Origin: Myxocyprinus asiaticus
Lineage: Eukaryota > Chordata > Actinopteri > Cypriniformes > Catostomidae
Length of the DNA: 64,000 nt
Direction of reading: 5' to 3'
Assembly (NCBI RefSeq): GCF_019703515.2
Contig: NC_059362.1
Span: forward strand, 23,124,826 to 23,188,825
The first letter of the stretch is position 1. Each line of letters begins with the position of its first letter. Of this stretch, positions 21,901 through 31,480 are shown in pieces. The translations under genes were made by a program, and so were the position numbers. A model generated the notes under the pieces. The model ran no database searches. It was not told the origin of the DNA and saw only the letters and a list, made by a program, of their open reading frames with translations.

Positions 21901-23949
21901 AGGTTGGAGCCATATATCATATCAACAAGTCAACACAGTGGAAAGAATTCAACATTTCTGGGAGTACAGTATCGTCTACTGTCCCTCATGTCTGCTTATA
22001 TGCGCTGAAGTACATTTGGGGAATTCTAGAGTTTGATGTAAAAGGGAAACCCCACTATTACAGCGCAATTCTGCTGCAGGTGGCGATGGAAAGTTAAAGG
22101 GTTAGTTCACCCAAAAATGAAAATTCTCTCATCATTTACTCACCCTCATATACAGTATCCCAAGTGTGTATGACTTTCTATCTTCATCAGAACACATTTT
22201 CAAAGAAAAATAGAAAAATATTGTGGCTCATTAGGTCCTTAAAATGCAAGTGGATGGTGATACATCCTTTAAAGCTCCAAAAAGAACAGACAGTCAGCAT
22301 AAACATCATCCATACAACTCCACTGGTTAAATTAATGTTTTCTAAAGCGAAATGATCACTTTTGGTGCAAAAAAGATCAGTAATTAAGTACTTTGTAACT
22401 ATAAATCATCGCTTCGCTTTTTGAGTGAACCATCCATTTAAAGAAACAAACACAGCAACTACTCTGGAATATCTGGGAATAAAGCGAAGCAACAGAGAAT
22501 AAAATAGCCAAGTCTTCCTCGGATGCCATGTTTTTTTATCACTAGGAAATTACATAGCTGTGGTGAAAACTTCTTAGTGACCGAGCCACATGTATACAGG
22601 TGTAAAGAGAAAGGCGATAATGTGCATATACATGTATCCGCCGATTTTGAGTCTTAAGCAGCTTTCTTGCAATAAAAGTCTTTCTGGCGTCCATGTAAAT
22701 GATGTCATTGACTAAACCAGTGGTGTGAGTTGGGGGCGGGACTGTCTGTTTGTTCGATCAACGGTGTATGTAAATAAATAAGAGATAGCAATAACCAACA
22801 AAAAATGACAAAAATTGCCCATAGTTAATGTAATGTTTTTGCCTTTTCATATGTTTTATGATTTATGATAGTCATTGTGATTATTTTGTCAAATGGCTTT
22901 TACAGGGGCTTTAGTAATACAGAGACCCTGTGCAGTGAATATAAATACTACTGTGAGACGTGCTGTAGCAAACAAGAGGCCCAGAAACGGTCAGTATAAG
23001 GAGATGTGTGTTTGATATGTCTGGTACAAGTGAATGCGTGCCAAGGATTTGCTTGTAATCCTGTGTGTATGTGTTTCAGTATGCGTGTAAAGAAGCTGCC
23101 CATGATCTTGGCTCTTCATCTGAAGCGGTTTAAGTACATGGAGCAGCTGCATCGGTACACTAAACTGAGCTATCGTGTGGTTTTTCCACTGGAGCTCCGC
23201 CTATTCAACACCTCCGGAGACGCTGTCAATCTCGACCGCATGTATGACCTAGTCGCTGTGGTGGTCCACTGTGGAAGGTATGTGAACTGTCAAACAGACA
23301 CATCTGCAACGTAAATAAAATTTGTATGTCATTTAGGTACATAATGTCATTTGTTTTATAAAAATGTATCATATAAACAATTTGAGTCATAACACACTGT
23401 GGTATGCACTATGATGAGGTTGAGAAAGTTTATGTAGATTCAAGTTTATGTAAACATTTTTTTTTCTTTAGAATAGATTAAACTGTTGAATTGTACAGAA
23501 TAAGACATGGGGCATTTCTTAATAAAATGAATAGGGTCAATTTTGATTTCATGTTATGTTTAAAGACTTGACTAGACTTTTATGAATGCATAAATTTTTT
23601 GTGACTGTGTGTGCGTGCGTGCGTGCCTGCATGTGTGTGTGTTAGTGGCCCAAACAGAGGGCATTACATCACCATTGTAAAGAGTCATGGCTTCTGGCTG
23701 CTGTTTGATGATGACATTGTAGAGGTATGCAACTTTATGTTATATGTAGACAGAATATAAACTATTTTGCACATAGACCATATCGTTTCTCTTTGCTTCT
23801 CTCTCACACAATCTCTTTCTCTGTCCATCCTTTCCTTTCTCTCACAGAAAATTGACGCACAGGCGATAGAGGAGTTCTACGGTTTGACCTCTGATATTTC
23901 CAAGAACTCAGAGTCGGGATATATTCTGTTCTATCAGTCCAGAGAATGA
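11314..23949 (+). CDS. usp46: usp46, ubiquitin carboxyl-terminal hydrolase 46 (exons 2-9)
   Basis: A cysteine protease (peptidase family C19) that removes ubiquitin from substrates. In vertebrates it works with the WD40 cofactors WDR48/UAF1 and WDR20 and has reported neuronal roles. Eight exons join in frame to 358 codons plus TGA: 11314-11394, 13872-14085, 17090-17331, 20519-20595, 22906-22989, 23080-23277, 23646-23724 and 23848-23949. Adding the 12 missing first-exon codons, the Cys box (FGNTCYCNS) puts the nucleophile at residue 44. Zinc Cys fall at 186, 189, 233 and 236, His at 317 and Asp in the FDDD run at 332-334. USP46 rather than its paralogue USP12 is indicated by [38 protein letters not shown] and [10 protein letters not shown]. 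Exon 4 is about four codons longer than human. No lesion was seen. Confidence 0.96.
11395..13871 (+). other. usp46 intron 2
   Basis: 2.5 kb of AT-rich intron with GTAAGT donor and CTAG acceptor. No element with clear termini was recognised. The short open frames at 12584-12856 and 13563-13769 have no recognisable motifs. Confidence 0.75.
13872..14085 (+). CDS. usp46: usp46 exon 3, catalytic Cys box
   Basis: 214 bp between a CTAG acceptor and a GTGAGT donor, ending in phase 1. It encodes residues 40-110 and opens with [17 protein letters not shown], whose first Cys (residue 44) is the nucleophile. The Lys-rich KKKENLL and [15 protein letters not shown] stretches are typical of the USP12/46 pair. 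Confidence 0.96.
15332..15359. repeat. (GT)n microsatellite
   Basis: Uninterrupted GT dinucleotides over about 28 bp in usp46 intron 3. Confidence 0.95.
15891..15954. repeat. (TA)n microsatellite
   Basis: About 60 bp of TA dinucleotides with one TGTG interruption near 15902-15905. Confidence 0.95.
16049..16539 (-). mobile_element. Tc1-like element relic, third family, internally deleted
   Basis: Read on the minus strand, the segment starts with a terminus CTCACTGAGCACTTTATTAG beside a TA at 16540-16541. It continues through an untranslated leader to a transposase N-terminus ([10 protein letters not shown]) and helix-turn-helix-like sequence, then decays. The left edge carries CTCACGGAGCAC, resembling the same terminus, but is fused directly to transposase sequence. 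The catalytic half has therefore been deleted. This leader is recognised from a common fish Tc1 family. Confidence 0.7.
16540..17089 (+). other. usp46 intron 3, 3' part
   Basis: AT-rich sequence without recognised elements, ending in a T-rich stretch (16985-17040) that runs into the polypyrimidine tract before exon 4. Confidence 0.7.
17090..17331 (+). CDS. usp46: usp46 exon 4, helical region and first zinc Cys pair
   Basis: 242 bp after TTCTACAG; the donor is GTATGA. It completes Asp111 and encodes residues 112-191. [17 protein letters not shown] is the conserved QQDAHEF block. A variable acidic loop (about residues 151-171) is some four residues longer than in human. The exon ends with RCLNCET, whose two Cys form half of the zinc ribbon. 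Confidence 0.96.
17477..19035 (-). mobile_element. Tc1/mariner element, copy B, full length
   Basis: A 1,559-bp Tc1 element in usp46 intron 4. The left terminus CAGGTGCATCTCAATAAATT at 17477 is the inverse of AATTTATTGAGATGCACCTG ending at 19035. TA dinucleotides flank both ends (17475-17476 and 19036-19037). Inverted arms extend over roughly 200 bp with inner matches. The transposase reads on the minus strand, opposite to usp46. Same family as copy A. Confidence 0.95.
17759..18736 (-). pseudogene. Tc1-type transposase, one stop and one small deletion
   Basis: The start is the Met of MGKTADL at 18734-18736 and the frame runs to the stop after GAPTKY at 17759. Compared with copy A, nine residues are missing inside the N-terminal helix-turn-helix (27 bp, in frame). 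A TAA at 18122-18124 lies between VYQ and the next codons, which continue in the same frame with MEHFMLP. Catalytic motifs are intact: first Asp in LFSDESTF, second Asp in [11 protein letters not shown], Glu in [12 protein letters not shown], with 34 residues between the second Asp and the Glu (DD34E). This is the best-preserved transposase in the window, but the stop separates the first Asp from the rest and the DNA-binding domain is damaged. Confidence 0.93.
19040..19665 (-). mobile_element. Second Tc1 family, 3' part only
   Basis: The terminus CAGCTCTGGAAAAAATTAAG at 19040 follows a TA at 19038-19039 and is separated from copy B only by TATA. About 300 bp of terminal sequence leads to the C-terminal half of a transposase. 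Similarity ends near 19660, beyond which no matching terminus was found, so the other half is lost. Confidence 0.85.
19343..19657 (-). pseudogene. Tc1-type transposase, C-terminal third
   Basis: The minus-strand frame reads [12 protein letters not shown], then [16 protein letters not shown], and ends in ENQGYSTKY with a stop at 19343. The Asp and Glu of the catalytic triad are present with 34 residues between them (DD34E). The first Asp and all DNA-binding sequence are missing, so this is a fragment. It belongs to a different family from copies A and B. Confidence 0.9.
19666..20518 (+). other. usp46 intron 4, 3' part
   Basis: Unique-looking intron sequence after the Tc1 fragment. The 84-codon open frame over 20328-20582 only overlaps exon 5 in another frame and is not a gene. 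Nothing else recognised. Confidence 0.7.
20519..20595 (+). CDS. usp46: usp46 exon 5
   Basis: 77 bp after TTCTACAG; the donor is GTACAC and the end is phase 2. It encodes [18 protein letters not shown] and continues to HCLR, a stretch invariant in the USP12/46 pair. Confidence 0.95.
20596..21352 (+). other. usp46 intron 5, 5' part
   Basis: AT-rich non-coding sequence without recognised elements up to the SINE target duplication. Confidence 0.7.
21369..21828 (-). mobile_element. tRNA-derived SINE with target-site duplication
   Basis: Read on the minus strand, the element starts GGGGGGCCTGGGTAGCTCAG at 21828. This holds an A-box-like TAGCTCAGTTG, and a B-box-like GTTAGAATCCC follows at tRNA spacing. 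A long tRNA-unrelated body and a T/A-rich 3' end (21369-21410) follow. The flanks are a 16-bp direct repeat: CATAAGCGGTGTTCTT at 21353-21368 and CATAAACGGTGTTCTT at 21829-21844, with one mismatch. RNA polymerase III transcription of the parent is inferred. The 95- and 117-codon open frames across it are incidental. Confidence 0.9.
22094..22441. mobile_element. TTAA-flanked MITE, copy 1
   Basis: A 348-bp non-autonomous element with TTAA at both ends (22094-22097 and 22438-22441). The left arm is AGGGTTAGTTCACCCAAAAA and the right arm is its imperfect inverse, TTTTTGAGTGAACCATCCAT. Related copies occur at 39784, 40996, 44047 and 48055. A TTAA duplication suggests a piggyBac-type source, by inference. 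Confidence 0.82.
22442..22905 (+). other. usp46 intron 5, 3' part
   Basis: Non-coding with no recognised element. It ends at the TTTTACAG acceptor of exon 6. Confidence 0.7.
22906..22989 (+). CDS. usp46: usp46 exon 6, second zinc Cys pair
   Basis: 84 bp after TTTTACAG; the donor is GTCAGT and the end is phase 2. It encodes [20 protein letters not shown] and the following SKQEAQK. Cys233 and Cys236 complete the zinc ribbon. GF and SEYKYY resemble USP12, while [12 protein letters not shown] is the USP46 form. Confidence 0.95.
23080..23277 (+). CDS. usp46: usp46 exon 7
   Basis: 198 bp after GTGTTTCAG; the donor is GTATGTG. It encodes residues 246-310, including [20 protein letters not shown] (core USP fold), [17 protein letters not shown] and the start of the His box ([11 protein letters not shown]). 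Confidence 0.96.
23646..23724 (+). CDS. usp46: usp46 exon 8, catalytic His and Asp
   Basis: 79 bp after GTGTGTTAG; the donor is GTATGC. It encodes [15 protein letters not shown] and then [11 protein letters not shown]. His317 of GHY is the general base and an Asp of the FDDD run orients it. The acceptor is preceded by a GT/GC-rich purine-pyrimidine tract instead of the usual pyrimidine tract. Confidence 0.95.
23848..23949 (+). CDS. usp46: usp46 exon 9, C-terminus and stop
   Basis: 102 bp after TTTCTCTCACAG. It encodes [20 protein letters not shown] and then [13 protein letters not shown], followed by TGA at 23947-23949. The C-terminal Glu agrees with USP46 (USP12 ends in Asp). Confidence 0.96.
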   Translation, partial: KIDAQAIEEFYGLTSDISKNSESGYILFYQSRE

Positions 23950-24865
23950 AGGAGTTGAGGGAGAAAAGGCAAAGAAAAGAGAGAAGAGAGGGTCAGAAAA
24001 TGAAGGTTTTGATATTCACTAGATTCCGTTCCCACATCCCTCCCCCATTCCTCATCACAAACTCAGGGTCTCCAGCTGAGACTGAGTGCCAAAAGTCCTC
24101 TGTTACCCTTTTGCCAATGCTACATCTCCTGGGAGTTCCATTCTCCCAGCTTTGCTGCACTGTGGGAATGTACATCTTCAAGTCTGACCCTTACGTCAGT
24201 CACCTGCATCTGGAAGGCACTTTATAGACAAACACAATAAGTAACACTAAAGCAACACAACAAAAACCACAACATATTCAACTTGAAGGAATCAAAAAGC
24301 TGCAAAAGGATCAAAGGAAACAATGTTTCTCATAGACTGTTTTGAGTCCTGGTACTTTACCAAGAGTGGCTGTTTCTGTCCATTCAGTGCCCAGGAAAGT
24401 GCCTCTCACCCTGGGTATCTGAAACTAGGATTTCTCTCTCGATCCCTGTCTTATAAGGTCAGGGAACCCATTTAGGGTCATTTTAGAGGTTTTTGTACTG
24501 TGATGCACACCCATCTGTCTCAGTCTCAACTCTTAGAGAGACTCCTACCTACCCTCAGTTGCCAGCCAGTCAGCACATCCTAGTTCAGTCATAGTCACCG
24601 GGCTGTGTGACAATTTGCTTTGGATTTAGGTATGTTGTGGGAATGAGAATTTGGACTCCAAGCAGTCTGTTACACAAATGAGTGTTTGTGGGTACATTTC
24701 TGATGCAAAGATTTAAAGGTGTGCGTGTGTTTGTGGTCCACCGATATAGATTTTTTAATAGCTGATACCGATATTTAGACAGCAGGGTGGCCAATATAAT
24801 GCCAATATAAATAAATACAAATTAAAGGTTCACTCAGTACTTTTTTCCTCATTAAAAAAACATTT
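23950..24865 (+). other. usp46 3' UTR, proximal part
   Basis: Purine-rich sequence follows the stop codon, then ordinary AT-balanced sequence with no further open exon. AATAAA occurs at 24810-24815 in AT-rich context and could serve as a proximal polyadenylation signal. The true transcript end cannot be set from sequence alone. Confidence 0.5.
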
Positions 24866-25990
24866 ACAGTGGCAAGAAAAAGTATGTTAACCCATTGGTA
24901 TTAGCTATTTTTCTGCATTATTTGGTCATAAAATGTGATCTCATCTTCATCAAAATGTGCTTAAGATAAAAACAGACAAACAATTATAATCTTTCATGTC
25001 TTTATGAAAAAGTAAGTGAACCCTTGGATTTCATAAATGGTTGATCCTCCTTTTGGCAGTAATAACCTCAACCAAGTGTTTCCGGTAGCTGCAGATTAGA
25101 CCTGCACAACGTTCATAAGGAATTTTGGACCAATCTTTACAGAACTGCTTCAACTCAGTCATATTCTTAAAGTGGTCGCATACCGGGCGAGAAGTGCCAT
25201 GCAGCGTTGCGTCTAGGACACAGCACAGGTATCAAACACAGGACACCTCGATGCGGTTCAGGTGGCAGACAGTACACACAAAAGTTACCAAGGTTTTTCC
25301 CTTTTTCAAGAATGAACAAGGCTAGAGTAAACTATATATGTCCATTGATAATGATTTGGGTCGAATTTAATGGAAAATATGCGAGTTGAGCTCCGTGGCA
25401 TGGCAGAAATTTGAACTGCCTCCGTAGTCGTAGGTGGGCGTACATTCAGAAAACAGTTGCTTCGAATTTTAGAACACGCAATGTCGTCCACCAGACGTGT
25501 CCAGTGTGCGACCCCCTTTAGGATGTTTGGTCAGAACAGCTCTCTTGAGCTCATTCCACAGCATCTCTATTGGATTAAGGTCTGGGCTCTTGATGGAAAG
25601 CAGCAGCATGCTTCATTGTGTCCTGCCATGGACACCATGCCTGTTTAATATATTCCGTATAGTAGACTCATTAACAGAGATGTTAGCCAGTTCCAATGAT
25701 GCCTTCAAGTCTTAGCTGTCACTGTAGGGTTCCTTTTACCGCAATGAGCATTCTGCTTTGTGCCCATTGAGTCACCTTGGCTGGACGGCCACTTCTAGGG
25801 AGAGTAGCCACAGTATTAAATAAGTCTCCATTTATAGACAAATAGTCTAACTTTGGACAGATGAATATCTTAGCTCTTCGAGATAACTTTGCAACCTGGT
25901 CCACGTAAGCAGATGCTGCTTGTAAATAGCAAACTCAAAATGTTTGAGTGCTTTTATAAGTCAAAGTAGCTCTAACCCACACCTCCAATC
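24866..25990 (-). mobile_element. Tc1-like element relic interrupted by a MITE
   Basis: The left terminus ACAGTGGCAAGAAAAAGTAT starts near 24868. Untranslated and transposase-derived sequence follows in minus orientation, including phrases common to fish Tc1 families (CCTCCTTTTGGCAGTAATAA; TTGGATTAAGGTCTGGGCTC near 25570). The body is broken at 25169 and resumes at 25521 after an inserted element. Frames are heavily decayed. The right boundary is uncertain and no clear terminus was seen. Confidence 0.65.
25167..25520. mobile_element. MITE with TTA target duplication, nested
   Basis: Terminal inverted repeats AAGTGGTCGCATACCGG (from 25170) and CCAGTGTGCGACCCCCT (to 25517) match imperfectly. 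TTA flanks both ends (25167-25169 and 25518-25520). The interrupted host repeat reads continuously across the site if one TTA is removed. A 3-bp TTA duplication suggests a PIF/Harbinger-type source. The class is inferred. Confidence 0.75.
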
Positions 25991-26511
25991 TCATTTCATT
26001 AATTTGATGCAAAGTTTGCATCAGTAACCTTATAAAAGCTGTTTTATTCTACATGGAGAAGGTCCCCTCATGGGGGCTGCAATGTTGAGATCACATGACC
26101 AGCCGAATACTACTGGCTTAATCTCAGTAACCACCTTGATATTGGACACTTCCCCTCATGGATTAAATTAATCATTGCCAACTGTGATTGTTGATTTCTA
26201 CAATTGCATTGGTAACTGAAAACTATTGTGTTTGAAGGATGTTGCATCCACACCCCTAAGTGTCAGTGTAAGTCCAAGATGACATAAACAACATAAAAAC
26301 GTGAATTACTGAGTGCACCTTTAATGATAACAAATAAGAATTAAAATTGAATTTAACTGTTCACTTTTTTTTACACAACATTTACTTATATTCACTAAAA
26401 AATATTGAAAAACAGAAAATGTGCTTTGACAAGGCTGTCGGTCGATATGTAATCTCAGAATGGCAAAATATCAGCCCATTAATTGGCCTGGCTGATATGT
26501 TGGTCTATCAC

Positions 26512-26512
26512 T

Positions 26513-26568
<56 letters not shown>
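26512..26568. repeat. (GT)n microsatellite
   Basis: About 55 bp of uninterrupted GT dinucleotides. The 76-codon open frame ending in repeated CV residues is caused by it. Confidence 0.95.
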
Positions 26569-28429
26569 TGCATTTAGACTTTGAAATGGCTTTGCTTTTC
26601 ATTCAGAAGTAGAAGCAGTCATGTAACCATGTAGCGGGTTTGAAGCAAAGTTTTTTCAAGGCAAGTCAGTCCACTAGGCCGCCATCTTTGGACTTGTGTG
26701 TGTGTGTGGTTAGTCTAGCTTTACCATTTTGTAGTACACCCAGTCTTGTGTGCCTAAATCTGCCTAGCCCAACTGATGTCTTCTGAGTTAGACATGAGTC
26801 AGTGTGCTTTTGTCCCATCTAAACGATAGTGTACATGGTCACTGAACTGTCACCTTTCGTTCAAGCTTGATAATGCAGTATAATAGGATTCAATTAATTT
26901 TTGTTAAAAATGTAGCCTGACCTGGTATGTATATTTCTGTATTGGGTAGCAGTACAGAACAGTGGCCAGACTCAGGGCCATCACTAAAATTCACCGGCCT
27001 GAGATAAACTTCTATGTGTGGACACCTTGTTCCCTCAGCCCAATGAGTAGGCTATACCCTTTCAGTATGTTTACAAACACTTTAAAAGTTCAATTTCAGT
27101 TTGACTAAAACAATAGAAATACCTAGTCTTTTAAAAAAAGTCATGTAAATGCTTGATTGAAATTGTACCAGTCCAAATTTTGGTGAAGTTGGACTAACAG
27201 ACCTATAGTAGATAATGCATCTTTAGCTTGGTCTCGTTCAGAATGTATACACATTATTGCACCACAATTGGCCTCGCCATTGCTCGCATGCTCCGAAAGA
27301 GAGAGGGGGTGCGTGATTTGTATTTAACCCACTGTATTTGTCCTCTTTCTTTAAAAATTCTATTAAGCATTGGGTCATGTATACTTGGACCAGACAGATG
27401 AAGACTGTAACTCAACTACGCAAAAACCAGCTGAAGCTCTTTTATAACTGTGCATGTAAGCGTACTGACTGAGGACCTTAGTGGGGCCCCCATATCATAG
27501 GGCCCGGGACAATGTTCTTGATAGTTTCCCCTTGCAGTGGCTCTGCCAAACTTCCGCTCTGTTCATTTGTTAGAAGCAAGGTGACATGACATGACATTTT
27601 AGCATTACTGTAAGGTAATTTACAATAATTTGAGATCAGTTTTGCAGTGTCTTTTTAATAGGGTTTTGGTAGGAGAAACTTGAATTAAAACAGCAGCAGC
27701 CCTCAGATCACTGTAATGTGTTCTGTAAAGTTCAGCTTCACTGAATCTGATAGGACTTGCTGTTACAATAAGAACATGCGCACAATTCTTTCAACTTTGT
27801 GAAATGAATGCATTTATTTGAGAGGGCTTTTACTAAGAAAGTAAAGATAGTCCCCCATCTGAGATCATTATCTGAAACATTTGGGAACCTTAAGCCTGAG
27901 AATCCCGATTTGAAATTAATTCCATATTTTAACATGTTGGTTTTTTTTTTTTAAACATGAAAGAGAGTGGCTTTAATCTGTTACAGAAGGGAGTCGCAAT
28001 ACAAGTGCAATACAGGGAAAAGATGGACATTCCATGTCGTGATGATCTCATTTTAAACTGATGTTTCTACACGTTTTTTTAAACCAAGCTCTAGTCATAG
28101 AAACACTAACAAAGAAACACTTGATACTCCCATTCATTCATCGTAGCTTTTTAAAGACCATGCTAATGTTTTTTTACCTGGTCTCATAGAATCACGTTAC
28201 TATACCTATATTTTTGCAAAAGTATTTTTACAAAACAATGACCTTTATTCACTTTCACACAAGTCACGAGTAAAAGTGCAAATCATCAGTTCATAAACAC
28301 TTACTTTTACCCCTGTTCCTCACACAATGCTATCTTATGAAAATTAAACACTTTAGTGCATGACTTGTAAGTTGACATTTTAACGTCTGCATTACTTAAA
28401 CAACTACATTTATAAGCTTGTTCACGTGC

Positions 28430-28505
28430 AATCAAATTGTGCGGTTGCTCAACTGATAAAAATTAACACTTGCGATGCAAGGACTGGGGTACGAGTCATG
28501 AAGAA
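28430..28505 (+). repeat. Possible tRNA-like SINE fragment
   Basis: GGTTGCTCAACTGATAAAA resembles an A box and GGGGTACGAGTCATG resembles a B box at roughly tRNA spacing. No cloverleaf can be closed convincingly and no target duplication was found. Low confidence. Confidence 0.3.
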
Positions 28506-29756
28506 CACAACACATTCAGCACATAATCGTAGAATGAATGGTTTGAAAATAAGAGCCTGATTAACAATTTGAGGTTTTATGACGATACATGGAGGTATCA
28601 AGATTTGATATTCATCCACATTTGCTCAAGAGCCCGATCCATTTGTAGTACCACACTCCTCTAGCACATGGTTTATTACATTGTAACAATGGTGTAATTA
28701 TATGTTAATGACACACTACATGCAATATGTGTAACAACACAATGTAAGACTGACTATGCAGTGTTTGTGTTAACCTTATTTGTTCTGTTGTTGCTTGACA
28801 GACGCTGACTGATTAATTGGTAATTATTATAATTTATTTTGGTTTTTGTTTAATCAAACAAACAGAAATGTGCCAAAATCTTTCCTTCAAACTGGAACAC
28901 AAAAGAGATCTCTCGAAGCAAAGTTTCATTTTAATAGTGCTTCATGAAACTATACATAAATATTATGTAGACAAAGGGTGAATTCAGGTTTAGTGGAAGC
29001 TTGTAAATTAGGAAACGTACATTTTGAAGTGTATAGCATAGCGGAAATCTTTAGCTATTTAAAATGGTATTGTGTGAGGGGTGAAACCATTTGGAATCAG
29101 ATTTTAAAACAATGGCAATGACAAATGATCAGAAAGTGTCACACTTCACCACTATTGATTAGAAAGACATTTTATTTTTAAAAGACTAGATTAATCTATA
29201 AACAATAACCCATTATATGCATGGGGAGGTCAAGTTTGCAAATGAAGATATAAAACCCTTAATGAAAGTGTTTGTCAGAAATGGTATTGTTTGAATATTA
29301 TTTACAAACTTGGATCATTTTTAAGTAAATTCTATAGAATTAGCTGCTTCTATGGCAAATGCTCTGTTGAGGTGTTAAAGAAGTACTGTATCTAAGTATG
29401 CTTAATACTGTGAATTAAATCCCCACACATGTACATAAACATCTTGATGCGTTAAGTGGTTAATGAACCTATTAAATTGTCACTTTACACCGTTAATACA
29501 GTTCCACACCTTGTATGCAAAAACTCACCTGTCTGTTTTGTCCTCTTCCAATGTGTGTGTATTTTTTTAGGTCCAAAAAAAGAGATGTATAATGATGCGT
29601 GTATGTTTGCGTGTCTGAGAGAGAAAAATACCAGGACTCAAACTCTATTGGAAAGTGTGATAACTGTAAGTGCACTTTATCATAGCAGAACCAAAAAGGT
29701 TTCTTGTAGGAACTGGAATCCTTACTGAGATTCTTTTGGTTTATTTTCCTCTCCTC

Positions 29757-29766
29757 AATAAATAAA
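29757..29766 (+). promoter_or_regulatory. Candidate distal polyadenylation signal
   Basis: Two overlapping AATAAA hexamers are followed within 60 bp by a T/GT-rich tract (GTTTGTTTTTCCTCTGTG). It lies 5.8 kb after the usp46 stop on the same strand. Whether usp46 uses it is not shown. Confidence 0.3.
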
Positions 29767-31357
29767 AACGCAACTTTACCAGCTGTGGCTCAGCAGTGCT
29801 TTTTATTATTCATTTGTTTGTTTTTCCTCTGTGTTCTTCCTTTAATTATTCTCCTGCTCTTTGTTGCAGGTTCGCATATTATTAATTTTCTTAATTAGTG
29901 TGTACAAAAACACAAAGGGCCTTGGGCAGAGAATGAGAGAGGGAGAAGAATAGACTCATCAAGAGATTGAAATGATGGGAAATGAGGAGTCTGATTTACA
30001 AGAAGCCCCTATATGTACCTAAAAAGATAATGCATCAACAGCAACAACTGTTTTAGGGATGACTTTAGGAAGATGTGTGACTTCCTTTGTGTATTTGTAT
30101 GTGTGAAAGAACAAGGGAGATGTTTGATGTCTTTACACTCATAAAACATAACACCTGTGACAGTGAGTCGGAGAGAAGAATAATGTTCTAAAAAATCATT
30201 TACTTTTTGTTATTTATTTGTGGTTTGTAAGACCTCATCAGATGCGTGTGCATGTATGCATAATAGTATGTGCGTCACATACTGATTATCATGAAAAGAG
30301 TGATGAGAGGTGTGTTGAGGGAAAAGGGTGTCCTGAAAAGACTTCCTGGTAGCACATCTATTGCTTTTATAATCAGATTTATTCCTTTTATAATAAGTGT
30401 GTTTTTAGAGCATAGCATTATCACCTACAGTAACATTAATTTATATCACTGTTTGATGAAGGGATGTTCTCATCCAAAGGTGGGATGCACATAATTTTTT
30501 GAGGAAGCACCAATGGCAGTCCTGGCTCACTTGGTTGTATAGGTGAGATACATTATAATATACAGTAGGTGAAAAATGCAACAGTGTTGTGTCTTACACT
30601 GAAAAAAAAAAAGGATGACTTTGGAGTTTTCAATCTCCACTTTCACCTTCACATTCAAACACATCTGGGATGGCATGAAGGTGAGTAAATTATAAGATAA
30701 TTTTCATTTTGGGGTAACTATCCCTAACATATCACTACTGTATAGTTATGTAATATTCACTGTGATGATAATAATAATAATTAAATAATAGATGTATTAT
30801 ATTTAAGCACTACCTCACATCTGTGATACTGATACTTGTGCAGCACTTTATTTGACAAAAATAGCTTCAATATAAATAAACGAGGACTGAAAAGGAAGTA
30901 TCGTTACTCGTACTTGTTCCCAAAATTTTTTTACTGGGACATCCCTACTCTTTTTGTTACACAGGAAAAAGTCATGCGGGTTTTGAGCGACACATGGGAA
31001 AGAATTTTCAGTTTAAAGCAAATGACTTGGGAAGGTAACTTGATTGGACTGACCAAATTTAGATATGTGAATGAGTGAATTCTGCCACAGCAATTTAAAC
31101 AAACACTGTTTTAACCTACAATAATTATGCAACATAATTATCAAAGATAAGCAAATAAGTTGCATTCAAAATCCACTTTTGGCTCAGAAATTTCTGAATA
31201 GGCTTGACAATTCTGTTCTCATTTGTCCATCATTTGCTGGGTTTCCATCCAAAATGTTTTGCATGTTTTAAGTGCATTTCTAAAAATTTGACTTTACAAA
31301 TTGTTGCGCATTTCACTTCACTACATAATGTGCATTATCATGAGGGAGCCGCCTCGT

Positions 31358-31437
31358 CAGTGGCGTGTCCAGGATTTTATACACAGGGTGGCAAACGGGA
31401 GGCAAGAGCAGAATAAGGGGTGTCAACACACCACTTA

Positions 31438-31480
<43 letters not shown>

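Larger units (their letters stand above)
26569..31237. other. Non-coding stretch, possibly distal usp46 3' UTR
   Basis: No exon-like sequence or recognised element beyond low-confidence items listed separately. Two overlapping AATAAA signals at 29757-29766 are followed by GT/T-rich sequence and could end a long usp46 transcript. Confidence 0.45.
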
